Below, piece after piece: positions 49,996 to 59,923 of a stretch of 64,000 nt of DNA. Location: the NCBI GenBank assembly GCA_947501005.1, contig CANMTU010000001.1, positions 1,140,501 to 1,204,500 on the forward strand, written 5' to 3'. Position 1 is the first letter of the stretch. Every line of letters begins with the position of its first letter. Both the position numbers and the translations under genes were made by a program. Origin of the DNA: an uncultured Erythrobacter sp. Lineage in GTDB: Bacteria > Pseudomonadota > Alphaproteobacteria > Sphingomonadales > Sphingomonadaceae. Below the pieces are notes generated by a model. That model was not told the origin of the DNA. It saw only the letters and a program-made list of their open reading frames with translations, and did not search any database.

Positions 49996-50370
49996 CTAAG
50001 CCAGCAATCCCAAGACCGAAATCGCCAGGAAGAACGCCAGCATCGTCACCGTCGCGATCCGCCAGCCGCGCGGCGCGCGGGCCATGCCCCGCTCCATCGT
50101 GACATGCCAGACGAAGCCACTGGCCAGCAGGCACAGGCCGATGGCGAACCAACGGGAAAAACCGATCTGCACCGCGCCGATCGCCAGCGCGGGCTGCCCG
50201 ATGACCTGCATGACCAAGGCGCCTGCGAACCAGGTGATCGGGATCGGTCGGTAGGCGGCATCGGATGCGTACCAGTCGGGCAGAGCGGTATCGCCGCGCG
50301 CGATGCGCCGGTCGCCCGCCATCACATCGTCCTCCTCGCCCGGCTCCGCCCGCGCGGGATCGTCAGGCAT
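49996..50370 (-). CDS. Small membrane protein coupled to parE
   Basis: A 124-residue protein with an acidic N-terminal tail and three hydrophobic segments (ITWFAGALVMQVIG; WFAIGLCLLASGFVW; VTMLAFFLAISVLGLL). No known family. Its ATG overlaps the end of parE by 8 bases, implying coupled translation. ATG 50322 is a possible shorter start. Confidence 0.72.
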   Translation of the reverse strand: MPDDPARAEPGEEDDVMAGDRRIARGDTALPDWYASDAAYRPIPITWFAGALVMQVIGQPALAIGAVQIGFSRWFAIGLCLLASGFVWHVTMERGMARAPRGWRIATVTMLAFFLAISVLGLLA

Positions 50371-52339
50371 CGATCATGTCGCGCTCCAGATCGCCGGCGC
50401 GGTTCTGGATGAAGTTGAAACGGTGTTCGGGATTGCGGCCCATCAGCTGATCGACCAGTTCCTTGACCACCGCGCGCTGCTCGAATTCGTGGGGCAGGGT
50501 GATGCGGATGAGGCTGCGGGATTCCGGGTCCATCGTCGTTTCGCGTAGCTGACCGGGATTCATCTCGCCCAGGCCCTTGAACCGGCCGACATCGACTTTC
50601 CTGCCCTTGAACACGGTCTTTTCCAGCTCGGCGCGGTGTTCGTCGTCGCGGGCGTAGCGGCTCTCTTTCCCGGCTGTCAGGCGATAGAGCGGCGGCTGCG
50701 CGAGGAACAGGTGCCCCTTGCGCACGATGTCGGGCATTTCCTGGAAGAAGAACGTCATCAGCAAGGTGGCGATATGCGCCCCGTCGACATCGGCATCGGT
50801 CATGATGATGATCCGGTCGTAGCGCAAATTTTCCGCGTCGCACTCCTTGCGCGTTCCGCAGCCCATCGCCAGCACCAGGTCGGCGATCTCGTTGTTGGCG
50901 CGGATCTTGTCCGCGGTCGCACTGGCGACGTTGAGGATCTTGCCGCGGATCGGCAGGATCGCCTGGGTCTTGCGGTTGCGCGCCTGCTTGGCGCTGCCGC
51001 CGGCGCTGTCGCCCTCGACGATGAACAGTTCGGTCTCGCCGCCGGTCTCGCCGCTGCAATCGGTGAGCTTCCCGGGCAAGCGCAGTTTCTTGGCATTGGT
51101 TGCGGTCTTGCGCTTGATCTCGCGTTCCTGCTTCCTGCGCAGGCGCTCGTCCATCCGCTCCATCACCTGGCCAAGCAGGGCCTTGCCGCGCTCCATATTG
51201 TCGGACAGGAAGTGGTCGAAATGGTCGCGCACGGCGGTCTCGACCAGCTTGGCGGCCTCGGGCGAAGTCAGGCGGTCCTTCGTCTGGCTCTGGAATTGCG
51301 GCTCGCGGATGAACACGCTGAGCATGACCTCGGCCCCGTTCATCACATCGTCGGCAGTGAGGTCCTTGGCCTTCTTCGCGCCGGTCAGGTCGCCGAAGGC
51401 GCGCAACCCCTTGGTCAGCGCGGCGCGCAGGCCCTGTTCGTGCGTGCCGCCATCGGGAGTGGGCACGGTGTTGCAATACCAGCTGGTCGACCCGTCGGAA
51501 AACAGCGGCCAGGCGATCGCCCACTCGACCCGGCCCTGTTCCTGCGGGAAATCCTGCGTGCCGGCGAAGGGCTGGGCGGTCACGCATTCGCGCCCGCCGA
51601 TCTGTTCGGCCAGATGATCGGCGAGGCCGCCGGGGAACTTGAACACCGCTTCGGCCGGCACGTCCTCGCTCGCCAACGCTTCGGCGCATTTCCAGCGGAT
51701 CTCGACGCCTGCAAACAGGTAGGCCTTGGAGCGGACGAGCTTGAACAGCCGCTTGGGGTTGAACTTGCGGTCGCCGAAGATCTCCGTGTCCGGCGTGAAG
51801 GTGACCGTCGTGCCCCGGCGGTTCGGCGTCGGCCCCAGATCCTCGATCCCGCCCAGCGGCTGGCCTTGCGCGAATTCCTGCGCGTAGAGCTGCTTGTCGC
51901 GCGCGACCTCGACGCGGGTATGGCTCGACAATGCGTTGACCACGCTGATGCCGACGCCGTGCAGGCCGCCACTGGTGGCATAGGCCTTGCCCGAAAACTT
52001 GCCGCCCGAATGCAGCGTGGTCATGATCACCTCGAGCGTGGACTTGCCCGGATATTTCGGATGCTCGCCGGTCGGGATGCCGCGCCCGTTATCCGCGATG
52101 GAGACGGTGTTGCCGTCCTCCACACGGACCTCGATCCGGCTGGCATGGCCGGCGACCGCCTCGTCCATCGCATTGTCGAGCACCTCGGCAACGAGGTGAT
52201 GCAGCGCGCGATCGTCGGTCCCGCCGATATACATGCCCGGCCGCCGGCGGACCGGTTCGAGCCCTTCGAGAACCTCGATCGAGGAGGCGTCGTAATCGCC
52301 GCTGGAAGTCGGGGTGTTTTCGAAAAGATCGTCCGCCAT
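50363..52339 (-). CDS. parE: DNA topoisomerase IV subunit B
   Basis: A 658-residue type IIA topoisomerase ATPase subunit that decatenates chromosomes with ParC. Seen: GHKL ATP site (EVLDNAMDEAVAG; IADNGRGIP; GLHGVGISVVNAL), TOPRIM EGDSAGGSAKQARNRKTQ and the metal motif MTDADVDGAHI. The length is that of alphaproteobacterial ParE, shorter than GyrB. The C-terminus (NRAGDLERDMIDA) is intact. parC is not in the window. Confidence 0.95.
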   Translation of the reverse strand: MADDLFENTPTSSGDYDASSIEVLEGLEPVRRRPGMYIGGTDDRALHHLVAEVLDNAMDEAVAGHASRIEVRVEDGNTVSIADNGRGIPTGEHPKYPGKSTLEVIMTTLHSGGKFSGKAYATSGGLHGVGISVVNALSSHTRVEVARDKQLYAQEFAQGQPLGGIEDLGPTPNRRGTTVTFTPDTEIFGDRKFNPKRLFKLVRSKAYLFAGVEIRWKCAEALASEDVPAEAVFKFPGGLADHLAEQIGGRECVTAQPFAGTQDFPQEQGRVEWAIAWPLFSDGSTSWYCNTVPTPDGGTHEQGLRAALTKGLRAFGDLTGAKKAKDLTADDVMNGAEVMLSVFIREPQFQSQTKDRLTSPEAAKLVETAVRDHFDHFLSDNMERGKALLGQVMERMDERLRRKQEREIKRKTATNAKKLRLPGKLTDCSGETGGETELFIVEGDSAGGSAKQARNRKTQAILPIRGKILNVASATADKIRANNEIADLVLAMGCGTRKECDAENLRYDRIIIMTDADVDGAHIATLLMTFFFQEMPDIVRKGHLFLAQPPLYRLTAGKESRYARDDEHRAELEKTVFKGRKVDVGRFKGLGEMNPGQLRETTMDPESRSLIRITLPHEFEQRAVVKELVDQLMGRNPEHRFNFIQNRAGDLERDMIDA

Positions 52340-52402
52340 GGTTACAGGCTATATCGCGCTGGAATCGCGCGGCACAAGGCGTGGGGGCAGGTTATCCGCC
52401 TG

Positions 52403-53578
52403 TCAGAACCTGCTCGGCGCGTCGGACACGACGGCGATCGCGCCGTTGCGTATCTGCCGCACCTCCATCGCGCGTTCGATCTCGCCATTGCGCTGGAAAC
52501 GAAAGGCGCCGTCAACGCCCGTGAAACCGCCGCTCTGTCGGAGGCGCGAAATCGGGAAATCGTCGCCGACGTCCCAGTCTCGCGCTATGTTCAAGGTCAA
52601 AAGAACGGCATCGTAGCCGAGCGTGGCGATGCGATAGGGCTTGCTGCCGAACCGCGCATCGTAACTGTTGACGAAGCCGCCATACAGCTTGTCCGACACG
52701 GCGGAGAAGATCGCCCCGTCGAGGGCGGCGGCGCGCAGGACGGAATTCTCCCCGCTCCACAATTCGGTCCCGATGATCTGGACCGTGCCGCTTCCCCCCG
52801 GCTTCAGCACGCCGGCCGCCTGCGCCGAGAAGCGCGCACCGTCGGCGATCACGACGCCTTCGACGCCGCTGCGCGCACGAATACGCTCCGCCGCGCTGAC
52901 GACCGAGGTGTTGCTGCGGGCATAGCGTTCGGTCGCCGCGACCTGTCCGCCATAGTCGCGCGCCGCATCGAGCGCGGCTTTCTGCGCGCGGTCGCCATAT
53001 TCTCCGCTCGGCGCGAGGACGGCGAATTCGTCTGCCCCACGGTCCCGGACATAACGGATCGAGCGGTTGATCGAATGTTCGGGCGCAATCCCCATCACGA
53101 ACACGTTCGGTCCAGCGACCCCGGTATCGTTCGAGAACGAGATGATCGGCACGTCCGCCGGCCCGGCCTCGGCCCGGATCGCGGGCACGTTGCTGCCCAG
53201 CAGCGGGCCGAGGATCAGCTTGTTGCCGTCGGCGATGGCCTGGCGCGCTGCCTGCTGCGGATTGCGCGCGGTATCGTACGTCGTGATGCGCATGTTCTGC
53301 GCGTTGGTGTCGAGAATGGCCATCGTGGTCGCATTGGCGATCGACTGGCCGACCGCGCCATTGTCGCCCGACAGCGGGACCAGCAGGGCGACGCGGTGAA
53401 GGGCCGCATCCTGCGGCAGGGAGGTGGCGCTGGGTTCGGGCGAAGGTGCGGGAACATCCGCCGGGGCGGTGGGGCGCGGCGCGGTCTGCGGGGCCTTCGG
53501 AATGATCGAGCAACCGGCCAGCAATGCCGCCGCCCCCGCCACCATCGCCCCGCGCCGGTCGAAACTCGCACGCACCAT
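52403..53578 (-). CDS. LpoA/LppC-like penicillin-binding protein activator lipoprotein
   Basis: A 391-residue lipoprotein (lipobox GAAALLAGC, residue about 23) with a Pro-rich linker and a periplasmic-binding-protein fold (HRVALLVPLSGDNGAVGQSI; NKLILGPLLGSNV; IATLGYDAVLLTL). In enterobacteria LpoA activates the synthase PBP1a. It is divergent from rsmI, a gene order remembered as common in alphaproteobacteria. Confidence 0.9.
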   Translation of the reverse strand: MVRASFDRRGAMVAGAAALLAGCSIIPKAPQTAPRPTAPADVPAPSPEPSATSLPQDAALHRVALLVPLSGDNGAVGQSIANATTMAILDTNAQNMRITTYDTARNPQQAARQAIADGNKLILGPLLGSNVPAIRAEAGPADVPIISFSNDTGVAGPNVFVMGIAPEHSINRSIRYVRDRGADEFAVLAPSGEYGDRAQKAALDAARDYGGQVAATERYARSNTSVVSAAERIRARSGVEGVVIADGARFSAQAAGVLKPGGSGTVQIIGTELWSGENSVLRAAALDGAIFSAVSDKLYGGFVNSYDARFGSKPYRIATLGYDAVLLTLNIARDWDVGDDFPISRLRQSGGFTGVDGAFRFQRNGEIERAMEVRQIRNGAIAVVSDAPSRF

Positions 53579-53615
53579 CTTGCCGCATCCCTTGTTTCTG
53601 GTTCATTGGGGCAAG

Positions 53616-54470
53616 GTGAGCGATTGCCCGCCTTCCCCGTCTGACCCTCTCTTACCCGGTCTCTACGTTGTCGCCACCCCTATCGGCAATCTCGGCGACA
53701 TCACTCTGCGCGCCGTCGATATCCTGAGCCGCTGCGACGGCGTGGCGTGCGAGGATACGCGCGTCACCGGCAAGCTGCTGAAGCACCTCGGCATATCGAA
53801 GCCCCTGTGGCGGTACGACGATCATAGCGAGCATCGCGACCGCACGCGCCTGGTCGCCTCGATGCGCGACCGGGCGGTGGCGCTGGTCAGCGATGCGGGC
53901 ACGCCGCTGATATCGGATCCCGGTTTCCGCCTGATCAACGACTGCCGGGCCGAGGGTATTCCCGTGACCAGCCTGCCCGGCGCCTGCGCGGCGATCGTCG
54001 GCATGACCCTGTCGGGCCTGCCCAACGATCGTTTCCTCTTCACAGGCTTCTTGCCGGCCAAGGACAAGGCCCGGCGCGAGGCGCTGGAAGAGCTTGCCGG
54101 GATCGATGCCACATTGATCTTCTACGAGACCGGGCCGCGCCTGCTCAAATCGCTCGCCGCGATCGGTGCGGCCCTGCCCGACCGCGAGATCGCGGTGGCG
54201 CGCGAACTCACCAAGCTGCACGAGGAATGCCGCCGGGGCCTCTCGCACGGCCTCGCCGCCTATTACGAGGCGCACCCGCCCAAGGGGGAGATCGTGCTGA
54301 TGATTGGCCCGCCGGGCGAAACGCTTGCTTCGGCAGACGATGCCGACGCCCTGCTGCGCGAGGCGCTGGCGACGATGAAGACCTCGCAGGCCGCGGCCGC
54401 CGTGTCCAAGGCCACTGGGCTGGATCGCAAGGCGCTCTATGCCCGCGCGATGGATCTGAAGGCGGAATGA
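53616..54470 (+). CDS. rsmI: 16S rRNA (cytidine(1402)-2'-O)-methyltransferase
   Basis: A 284-residue tetrapyrrole-methylase-fold enzyme that methylates the ribose of C1402. Seen: LYVVATPIGNLGDITLRAV, CEDTRVTGKLLKHLGI, VSDAGTPLISDPG and PGACA. The start is GTG (VSDCPPSPS) just before the conserved core; a longer open frame reaches into the divergent lipoprotein gene. It overlaps yraN by 4 bases. Confidence 0.95.
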   Translation: MSDCPPSPSDPLLPGLYVVATPIGNLGDITLRAVDILSRCDGVACEDTRVTGKLLKHLGISKPLWRYDDHSEHRDRTRLVASMRDRAVALVSDAGTPLISDPGFRLINDCRAEGIPVTSLPGACAAIVGMTLSGLPNDRFLFTGFLPAKDKARREALEELAGIDATLIFYETGPRLLKSLAAIGAALPDREIAVARELTKLHEECRRGLSHGLAAYYEAHPPKGEIVLMIGPPGETLASADDADALLREALATMKTSQAAAAVSKATGLDRKALYARAMDLKAE

Positions 54471-54817
54471 AACGGCAGATCGCCGAACGCAGCGGCCGGG
54501 ACGCCGAAGACCGGGCGGCCCGCTGGCTGGAAGCGCAGGGCTGGGCTGTGGTCGCCAGGCGAGTGAAGACCAAAGCGGGCGAGATCGACCTCATCATGCG
54601 CCGCGAAGGTCTGGTCGCCTTCGTCGAGGTCAAGTGGCGGCTGCGTCCCGCCGAACTCGATCTGGCCATCGACGAGCGCCGCCTTGCCCGCGTCGCCGCC
54701 GCCGCCGAGGCGGTCGCCCACGATTATCTGGCGCCGGGCGACGACATGCGGATCGACGTGATCCTGCTTGCGCCCGGCACGCCGCCGCGCCACATCGCCA
54801 ATGCCTGGCAGCCTTGA
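54467..54817 (+). CDS. yraN: YraN family (UPF0102) nuclease-fold protein
   Basis: A 116-residue protein with the PD-(D/E)XK-like core (GEIDLIMRREGLVAFVEVKWR) that gives the family its predicted endonuclease fold. Its role is not established. ATGA overlap with rsmI shows coupling, a pairing remembered as conserved across proteobacteria. Confidence 0.92.
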   Translation: MKRQIAERSGRDAEDRAARWLEAQGWAVVARRVKTKAGEIDLIMRREGLVAFVEVKWRLRPAELDLAIDERRLARVAAAAEAVAHDYLAPGDDMRIDVILLAPGTPPRHIANAWQP

Positions 54818-54827
54818 GGAAATTTGC

Positions 54828-55796
54828 ATGACATTGCGCGTCGCCGTCCAGATGGACCCGCTCGAAAGCATCAATATCGCCGGCGACAGCTCGTTCGCCC
54901 TGATGCTGTCGGCGCAGGAGCGGGGGCATGCTGTCTGGCACTACGATGTCGCCTCGCTCGCCTACGAGGGCGACGGAACGCCCCATGGCCGCATCACCGC
55001 GCACGCCGCGCCGGTAACCGTGCGACGGGTCGAGGGGGATCACTTCACGGTCGGGGAGCGGCGGCGGATCGACCTTGCACGCGATATCGACGTGATCCTG
55101 ATGCGGCAGGATCCGCCGTTCCACCTCGGCTATATCAGCGCGGCCTTCCTGCTCGACCGGCTGAAAGGCACCACGCTGGTGGTCAACGATCCACGCGAGG
55201 TGGTGAACGCGCCGGAAAAGATGTTCGTCCTAGATTATGCCCGCTTCATGCCGCCGACGCTGGTCGCCCGGCAATTGAGCGACCTGCGCGACTTCCAGAA
55301 TCGGCACGGTTCGGTCGTGGTCAAGCCGCTCCACGGCAATGGCGGCAAGGCGATCTTCCGCATCGCGGAAGACGGCACGAACCTGTCCGCCCTCAGCGAA
55401 GTGTTCGACAAGACCTGGCCCGAGCCGCACATGATCCAGCCCTTCCTCCCCGAGGTGAGCGAGGGGGACAAGCGCATCGTGCTGGTCGACGGGGAATTTG
55501 CCGGCGCGATCAACCGCTTCCCCGGCGAGGGTGAATTTCGTTCGAACCTCGCACAGGGCGGCCATGCCGAGGCGGCGACCCTGACTGCGCGCGAGGAGGA
55601 AATCTGCGCCGCGATGGGGCCGGAACTCAAGCGGCGGGGGCTGGTCTTCGTCGGCATCGACGTGATCGGCGGCAAGTGGCTGACCGAGATCAACGTGACC
55701 AGCCCGACCGGCATCGTCGCGATCGACAGGTTCAACGGCACCGACACGGCCGGCCGTATTCTGGATGCGATCGAACGGCGCCACGCGAAACTCTAG
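54828..55796 (+). CDS. gshB: Glutathione synthase
   Basis: A 322-residue ATP-grasp ligase joining gamma-glutamylcysteine and glycine. Seen: AVQMDPLESINIAGDSSFAL, MRQDPPFHLGYI, HGNGGKAIFRI, and LTEINVTSPTG near the C-terminus. GAGGAAA upstream of ATG 54828 fixes the start. It completes the rsmI-yraN-gshB unit. Confidence 0.97.
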   Translation: MTLRVAVQMDPLESINIAGDSSFALMLSAQERGHAVWHYDVASLAYEGDGTPHGRITAHAAPVTVRRVEGDHFTVGERRRIDLARDIDVILMRQDPPFHLGYISAAFLLDRLKGTTLVVNDPREVVNAPEKMFVLDYARFMPPTLVARQLSDLRDFQNRHGSVVVKPLHGNGGKAIFRIAEDGTNLSALSEVFDKTWPEPHMIQPFLPEVSEGDKRIVLVDGEFAGAINRFPGEGEFRSNLAQGGHAEAATLTAREEEICAAMGPELKRRGLVFVGIDVIGGKWLTEINVTSPTGIVAIDRFNGTDTAGRILDAIERRHAKL

Positions 55797-55819
55797 CGCC
55801 CTCGCGCGTTTAGCCTGTT

Positions 55820-56428
55820 GTGAATGCGATCATCCTCAACGCGATCCAGACCGGCGGCTATGTCGGCATCTTCCTGCTGATGGCGCTGGAGAACGTGTTT
55901 CCGCCGATCCCGTCGGAAATCATCATGGGGTATGGCGGGGTTCTGGTCGCGCAGGGCAAGATGAATTTCCTGCCCCTGCTGCTGATCGGAACGTTCGGCA
56001 CGGTGGCGGGCAATTACCTGTGGTTCTGGCTCGGTTCGCGCTGGGGGGAGGAACAGCTTCACGGCTTCGTCAACCGGCATGGCCGCTGGCTGACGATGGA
56101 GTGGGAGGATTTCGCCCGCGCCCAGCATTATTTCCGCAAGAACGGGGACTGGGTCGTGTTCTTCCTCCGCTTCTCGCCCTTCCTGCGCACAATCATTTCC
56201 CTGCCCGCGGGCCTTGCCAAGATGAAGCTGTGGCGGTTCCTGCTGTTCACCTTTCTGGGCTCGCTGGTGTGGAACGGTTTCCTGATCTGGGGCGGCAGCA
56301 AGCTTTCCGGCACGATCGAACGATATGAAAGCGTGGCCGGCTACGTCGTCGGAGGGATCATCGGCCTTGGCGTCGCGTGGTATCTCTACCGCGTCGCGAC
56401 CTGGAAACCGCGCAGCGAACGCAGCTAG
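55820..56428 (+). CDS. DedA family membrane protein
   Basis: A 202-residue membrane protein with the DedA signatures ENVFPPIPSEIIMGYGG and RFSPFLRTIISLPAG. DedA proteins are probably lipid flippases (undecaprenyl-phosphate or phosphatidylethanolamine) needed for envelope homeostasis. The start is GTG. Its stop and the xerC stop share the same CTAG. Confidence 0.93.
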   Translation: MNAIILNAIQTGGYVGIFLLMALENVFPPIPSEIIMGYGGVLVAQGKMNFLPLLLIGTFGTVAGNYLWFWLGSRWGEEQLHGFVNRHGRWLTMEWEDFARAQHYFRKNGDWVVFFLRFSPFLRTIISLPAGLAKMKLWRFLLFTFLGSLVWNGFLIWGGSKLSGTIERYESVAGYVVGGIIGLGVAWYLYRVATWKPRSERS

Positions 56429-57321
56429 TCCCGCTCGCGCGGATGGGCGGCGCGATAGGTTTCCAATAGGTGCGCGGCATCGACCCTGGTATAGATCTGT
56501 GTCGATCCCAGGCTCGCATGGCCGAGCAATTCCTGCAGGCTGCGCAAATCCGCCCCGGCGCCGAGCAAATGGGTGGCGAAACTGTGGCGCAGCGCGTGCG
56601 GCGTCGCGCTGTCGGGCAGGCCGAGGGGCTTGCGCGCGCGGGCGACGACTTTCTGCACCATGCCTTGCCCGAGCGGCCCGCCCTTGGCGCCGCGAAACAC
56701 CGGATCCGCCTTCGCGAGCGGCCATGGGCAGAGTTCGGCATAGCGCCCCACCGCTTCGCGAACCGCGGGCAATATCGGCACGACGCGCTGCTTGCCGCCC
56801 TTGCCCAACACCATCAGGGTTTCGCCCAGCGGCAGGTCCGCGCCGGTCAGCGACAGGGCTTCGGCGATGCGCAGACCGCTGCCGTATAGCAGCAGCAGCA
56901 CGGCGCGGTCCCGCGCACCGATCCAGTCCTCGCGCGCGAGGTCGGCCACCGTCTCGGCAAGGCCCAGCGCATCGTCCGGAGTGACGGAGCGGGGCAGGCC
57001 CTTTTTGATGCGCGGCCCCCGTATGCGCGGTGCCTCAGCCGCGCCGAGCCCCGCTTGCTTCCGCGCGAAGGCGATGAAGCCCTTGAGGGCGGAAAGTTCG
57101 CGCGCGACCGAGGCGTTGGCGATCCCGTCGTCCCGGCGGCTCGCAAGATGGGCGCGCAGATCGGCGACGGTCAGACGGGCGACGCCGCCCCAATCGCGAA
57201 TGTCCTGCCGCACCACCAGCCGCTGGGCCGCCCGGCCATAGGCGCGCACCGTATGCGGCGAGCGGCGGCGGCCGAGCGCAAGGTGGTCGTGCCAGGCCGC
57301 CAGCAGGTCCGCCTGGCTCAC
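56425..57321 (-). CDS. xerC: Tyrosine recombinase XerC
   Basis: A 298-residue site-specific recombinase that resolves chromosome dimers with XerD at dif. Catalytic residues are in place: Arg in GSGLRIAEAL, Lys in GKGGKQR, His-Arg in HALRHSFATH, His in LGHASL and Tyr in STQIYTRV. It is chromosomal rather than an island integrase, judging by its length and neighbours. The GTG start overlaps the hemW stop (GTGA). Confidence 0.93.
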   Translation of the reverse strand: MSQADLLAAWHDHLALGRRRSPHTVRAYGRAAQRLVVRQDIRDWGGVARLTVADLRAHLASRRDDGIANASVARELSALKGFIAFARKQAGLGAAEAPRIRGPRIKKGLPRSVTPDDALGLAETVADLAREDWIGARDRAVLLLLYGSGLRIAEALSLTGADLPLGETLMVLGKGGKQRVVPILPAVREAVGRYAELCPWPLAKADPVFRGAKGGPLGQGMVQKVVARARKPLGLPDSATPHALRHSFATHLLGAGADLRSLQELLGHASLGSTQIYTRVDAAHLLETYRAAHPRERD

Positions 57322-58472
57322 GAGGCGACCAGTTCGCCCCCGACGATCTCGCCGAGGATCGCATCGAGCAGGGGCATCCCCGCATCCGTCACGGCAAGCC
57401 GCCCATCCGCGAATGTCAGCAGGCCGAGCGAGCGGTAGAGTTCGACCTTCCCCGCATCGAGCAACGCGGCAGACGAAAGCCCGAACCGCCGCGCCAGTGC
57501 GGCCGGCTCCACTCCCGCATCGAGACGCAGGCCCATGAGCAATGCCTCGGCCGCCTGTTCATGGCCGGCGAGGGGACGGGCCTCGACGATGCCGTGGGCC
57601 TGCGCCGCGACCGCCGCGAGGTAATTTTCCGGCTTGCGATGCCGCATGGTGGCAAGGCCGCCCCGCCGGCCATGTGCGCCCGGCCCGATGCCGCAATAAT
57701 CGCGGTACCGCCAATAGGCGAGGTTGTGGCGGCTTTCCTCGCCGGGGCCGGCATGGTTGCTGATCTCGTAAGCCGGCAGACCGCGTGCCGCGGTCATCTC
57801 GCGCGTGAGGGTGAAGAGGTCGGCGGCGGGATCGTCGGCCAGCGGATCGAACACGCCGCGCCGCACGTCGCTGGCAAAGCGGGTCGAGGGTTCGATGGTC
57901 AGTTGATAGAGCGAGAGGTGGCCGGTCCCGAAGGCGAGAGCATCGTCCAGTTCGGCCTGCCACAGATCGGCGGTCTGGCCCGGGCGGGCGTAAATCAGGT
58001 CGAACGAAACCCGACCGAAATTGTCCTGCGCCGTCTCGATGGCGCGCCGTGCCTCGTCGGCCCCGTGGAGCCGGCCGAGAAATTGCAGCGCCACATCGTC
58101 GAACGACTGCACGCCGAGCGAGACGCGGTTCACCCCCGCCGCCGCGAGAGCGGCAAAGTTCGATGCTTCCACGGATGACGGATTGGCTTCCAGCGTTATC
58201 TCGATGCCGGGCGCGAAACCCCACAGGCGTTCGGCCTCGGCGATCAGCGCGGCGACCAGCGCCGGCGGCATGAGCGAGGGTGTCCCGCCGCCGAAGAACA
58301 TGCTTTCGAGCGGTTCGCCCGCCGCGCCTTCCCGCGCTTCATGGCGCATGTCCGCCAGCAGGGCGGCTTTCCATGCATCCATGTCCGCCCCGTCGCGGAC
58401 ATGCGAATTGAAGTCGCAATAGGGGCATTTCGAGAGGCAGAAGGGCCAGTGGATGTAGAGAGCGCGCGCCAT
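57318..58472 (-). CDS. hemW: Radical SAM family haem chaperone HemW
   Basis: A 384-residue radical SAM protein with the 4Fe-4S motif CLSKCPYC near the N-terminus (IHWPFCLSKCPYCDFN), plus FFGGGTPSLM, EANPSS and GVQSFDD. HemW inserts haem into respiratory proteins and was long misnamed coproporphyrinogen III oxidase. The start MARALYIHW fits; an earlier ATG at 58499 adds nine residues. Confidence 0.95.
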   Translation of the reverse strand: MARALYIHWPFCLSKCPYCDFNSHVRDGADMDAWKAALLADMRHEAREGAAGEPLESMFFGGGTPSLMPPALVAALIAEAERLWGFAPGIEITLEANPSSVEASNFAALAAAGVNRVSLGVQSFDDVALQFLGRLHGADEARRAIETAQDNFGRVSFDLIYARPGQTADLWQAELDDALAFGTGHLSLYQLTIEPSTRFASDVRRGVFDPLADDPAADLFTLTREMTAARGLPAYEISNHAGPGEESRHNLAYWRYRDYCGIGPGAHGRRGGLATMRHRKPENYLAAVAAQAHGIVEARPLAGHEQAAEALLMGLRLDAGVEPAALARRFGLSSAALLDAGKVELYRSLGLLTFADGRLAVTDAGMPLLDAILGEIVGGELVAS

Positions 58473-58514
58473 ATGATCGGTCCACGCCCTTCCTAGCACG
58501 CGTTGCCGCGCCCG

Positions 58515-59141
58515 TCAGCCGAACTGTTCGGCGACGAGCTTGGCGAAGGCATCGGCGCGGTGGCTGATGGCGTGCTTTTCCTCCGGGTCGATTTCCGCGA
58601 AGGTCCGGTCGCGGCCTTGCGGCACGAACACCGGGTCGTAGCCGAAGCCCAACTCGCCGCGCGGCGGCCAGGTAAGAGTACCGGGCGCGGTGCCTTCATA
58701 CACGGCGTACTCGCCATCGGGCCAGGCGAGCGCGAGCGTGCAATGAAAGGCGCAGGACCGGTCGGCATCCGGCCCGACCTGTTGCAGCAGCCCTTCCACC
58801 TTGCCCATCGCCATGAACCAGTCGCGCCCCGGTTGGCCCTCGAACCACTGCCGCTCTGCCCAGTCCGCCGTGTAGACGCCGGGACGCCCGCCAAGCGCGT
58901 CGACCGACAGCCCGCTGTCGTCCGCAAGCGCCGGCAGGCCCGACGCCTCTGCCGCGGCTTGCGCCTTGATAAGCGCGTTCTGCGCGAAGGTCGTGCCGGT
59001 CTCCGCCGGTTCGGGCAGGCCGAGTGCGCCGGCGGAGAGGCATGTCAGGCCATACGGTTCGAGCAGCGCGGAAATCTCTTTCAGCTTGCCGGCATTGTGC
59101 GTGGCGATGACCAGCGATCCCGAACCCAGGCGGCGGGTCAT
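58515..59141 (-). CDS. rdgB: RdgB/HAM1 family non-canonical purine NTP pyrophosphatase
   Basis: A 208-residue enzyme that removes dITP/XTP from the nucleotide pool. Seen: [25 protein letters not shown] and [12 protein letters not shown]. Full length. Its ATG overlaps the rph stop by 4 bases. Confidence 0.97.
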   Translation of the reverse strand: MTRRLGSGSLVIATHNAGKLKEISALLEPYGLTCLSAGALGLPEPAETGTTFAQNALIKAQAAAEASGLPALADDSGLSVDALGGRPGVYTADWAERQWFEGQPGRDWFMAMGKVEGLLQQVGPDADRSCAFHCTLALAWPDGEYAVYEGTAPGTLTWPPRGELGFGYDPVFVPQGRDRTFAEIDPEEKHAISHRADAFAKLVAEQFG

Positions 59142-59854
59142 TTACGGCTCGCTTCGTCCTGCGCCTTGAAGATCTGACCGCAGCCGATCTGGGCAAGGCG
59201 GAGGAGGCGCAGGAACCCTTCCTCGTCGAACGGCGCACCTTCCGCCGTCGCCTGCGCCTCGGCGATCTTGCCGCCTTCGATCAGCACGAAGTTCGCATCG
59301 GCATCGGCCCCGCTGTCCTCGGGATAGTCGAGATCGAGAACCGGCGTGCCCTTGTAGATGCCGCACGAAACTGCCGCGACCTTGGCGGTGATCGGATCTT
59401 CCACGATGGCGCCGGACTTCATCAAGCCGTTGACGGCGAGCCGCAAGGCGATCCACGCCCCCGAAATGGAGGCGGTGCGGGTCCCGCCATCGGCCTGGAT
59501 GACGTCGCAATCGAGGGTGATCTGGTGTTCGCCCAGCTTCTTCAGATCGACCACCGCGCGCAGGGAACGCCCGATAAGCCGCTGAATTTCCTGTGTACGA
59601 CCGCTTTGCCGGCCCTTGGCCGCCTCGCGCTGGCCACGCGTATGGGTGGCGCGGGGGAGCATCGAATATTCGCCGGTCACCCAGCCCTGGCCCTTGCCGC
59701 GCATCCATGGCGGCACGCGGTCTTCGACGCTCGCGGTGCACAGCACCTTGGTGTCACCGAAGCCGATCAGGCAGCTTCCCTCGGCATGGCGCGTATAGCC
59801 GGTTTCGATGGTGATGGCGCGCATTTCGTCGGGCGCGCGTCCTGAGGGTCGCAT
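59138..59854 (-). CDS. rph: Ribonuclease PH
   Basis: A 238-residue phosphorolytic 3'-5' exoribonuclease that trims tRNA ends. Seen: [29 protein letters not shown] and [18 protein letters not shown]. First gene of the rph-rdgB-hemW-xerC run, divergent from hrcA (81 bases). Confidence 0.97.
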   Translation of the reverse strand: MRPSGRAPDEMRAITIETGYTRHAEGSCLIGFGDTKVLCTASVEDRVPPWMRGKGQGWVTGEYSMLPRATHTRGQREAAKGRQSGRTQEIQRLIGRSLRAVVDLKKLGEHQITLDCDVIQADGGTRTASISGAWIALRLAVNGLMKSGAIVEDPITAKVAAVSCGIYKGTPVLDLDYPEDSGADADANFVLIEGGKIAEAQATAEGAPFDEEGFLRLLRLAQIGCGQIFKAQDEASRK

Positions 59855-59907
59855 CCTGTATCCTTATTTCGTGAAACTGCGCGGCTGTAGACGGCGCGGG
59901 CTTGAGG

Positions 59908-59923
59908 GCGCAAGCGCTTGCGC
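59908..59923. promoter_or_regulatory. 16-base perfect palindrome upstream of hrcA
   Basis: GCGCAAGCGCTTGCGC lies 12 bases before the hrcA ATG, in the rph-hrcA divergent gap. A CIRCE element (TTAGCACTC-N9-GAGTGCTAA) is absent. The palindrome could be an operator for either gene. Confidence 0.45.

Noticed and set aside
50636-53644. A 1,000-codon plus-strand open frame opposite parE and the LpoA-like gene
   Set aside because: It spans two clear opposite-strand genes and lacks any family motif; it is an antisense shadow.
56425-57321. xerC as an island integrase
   Set aside because: Its length, motifs and neighbours (dedA, hemW) fit the chromosomal dimer-resolution recombinase, with no tRNA or attachment repeat nearby.
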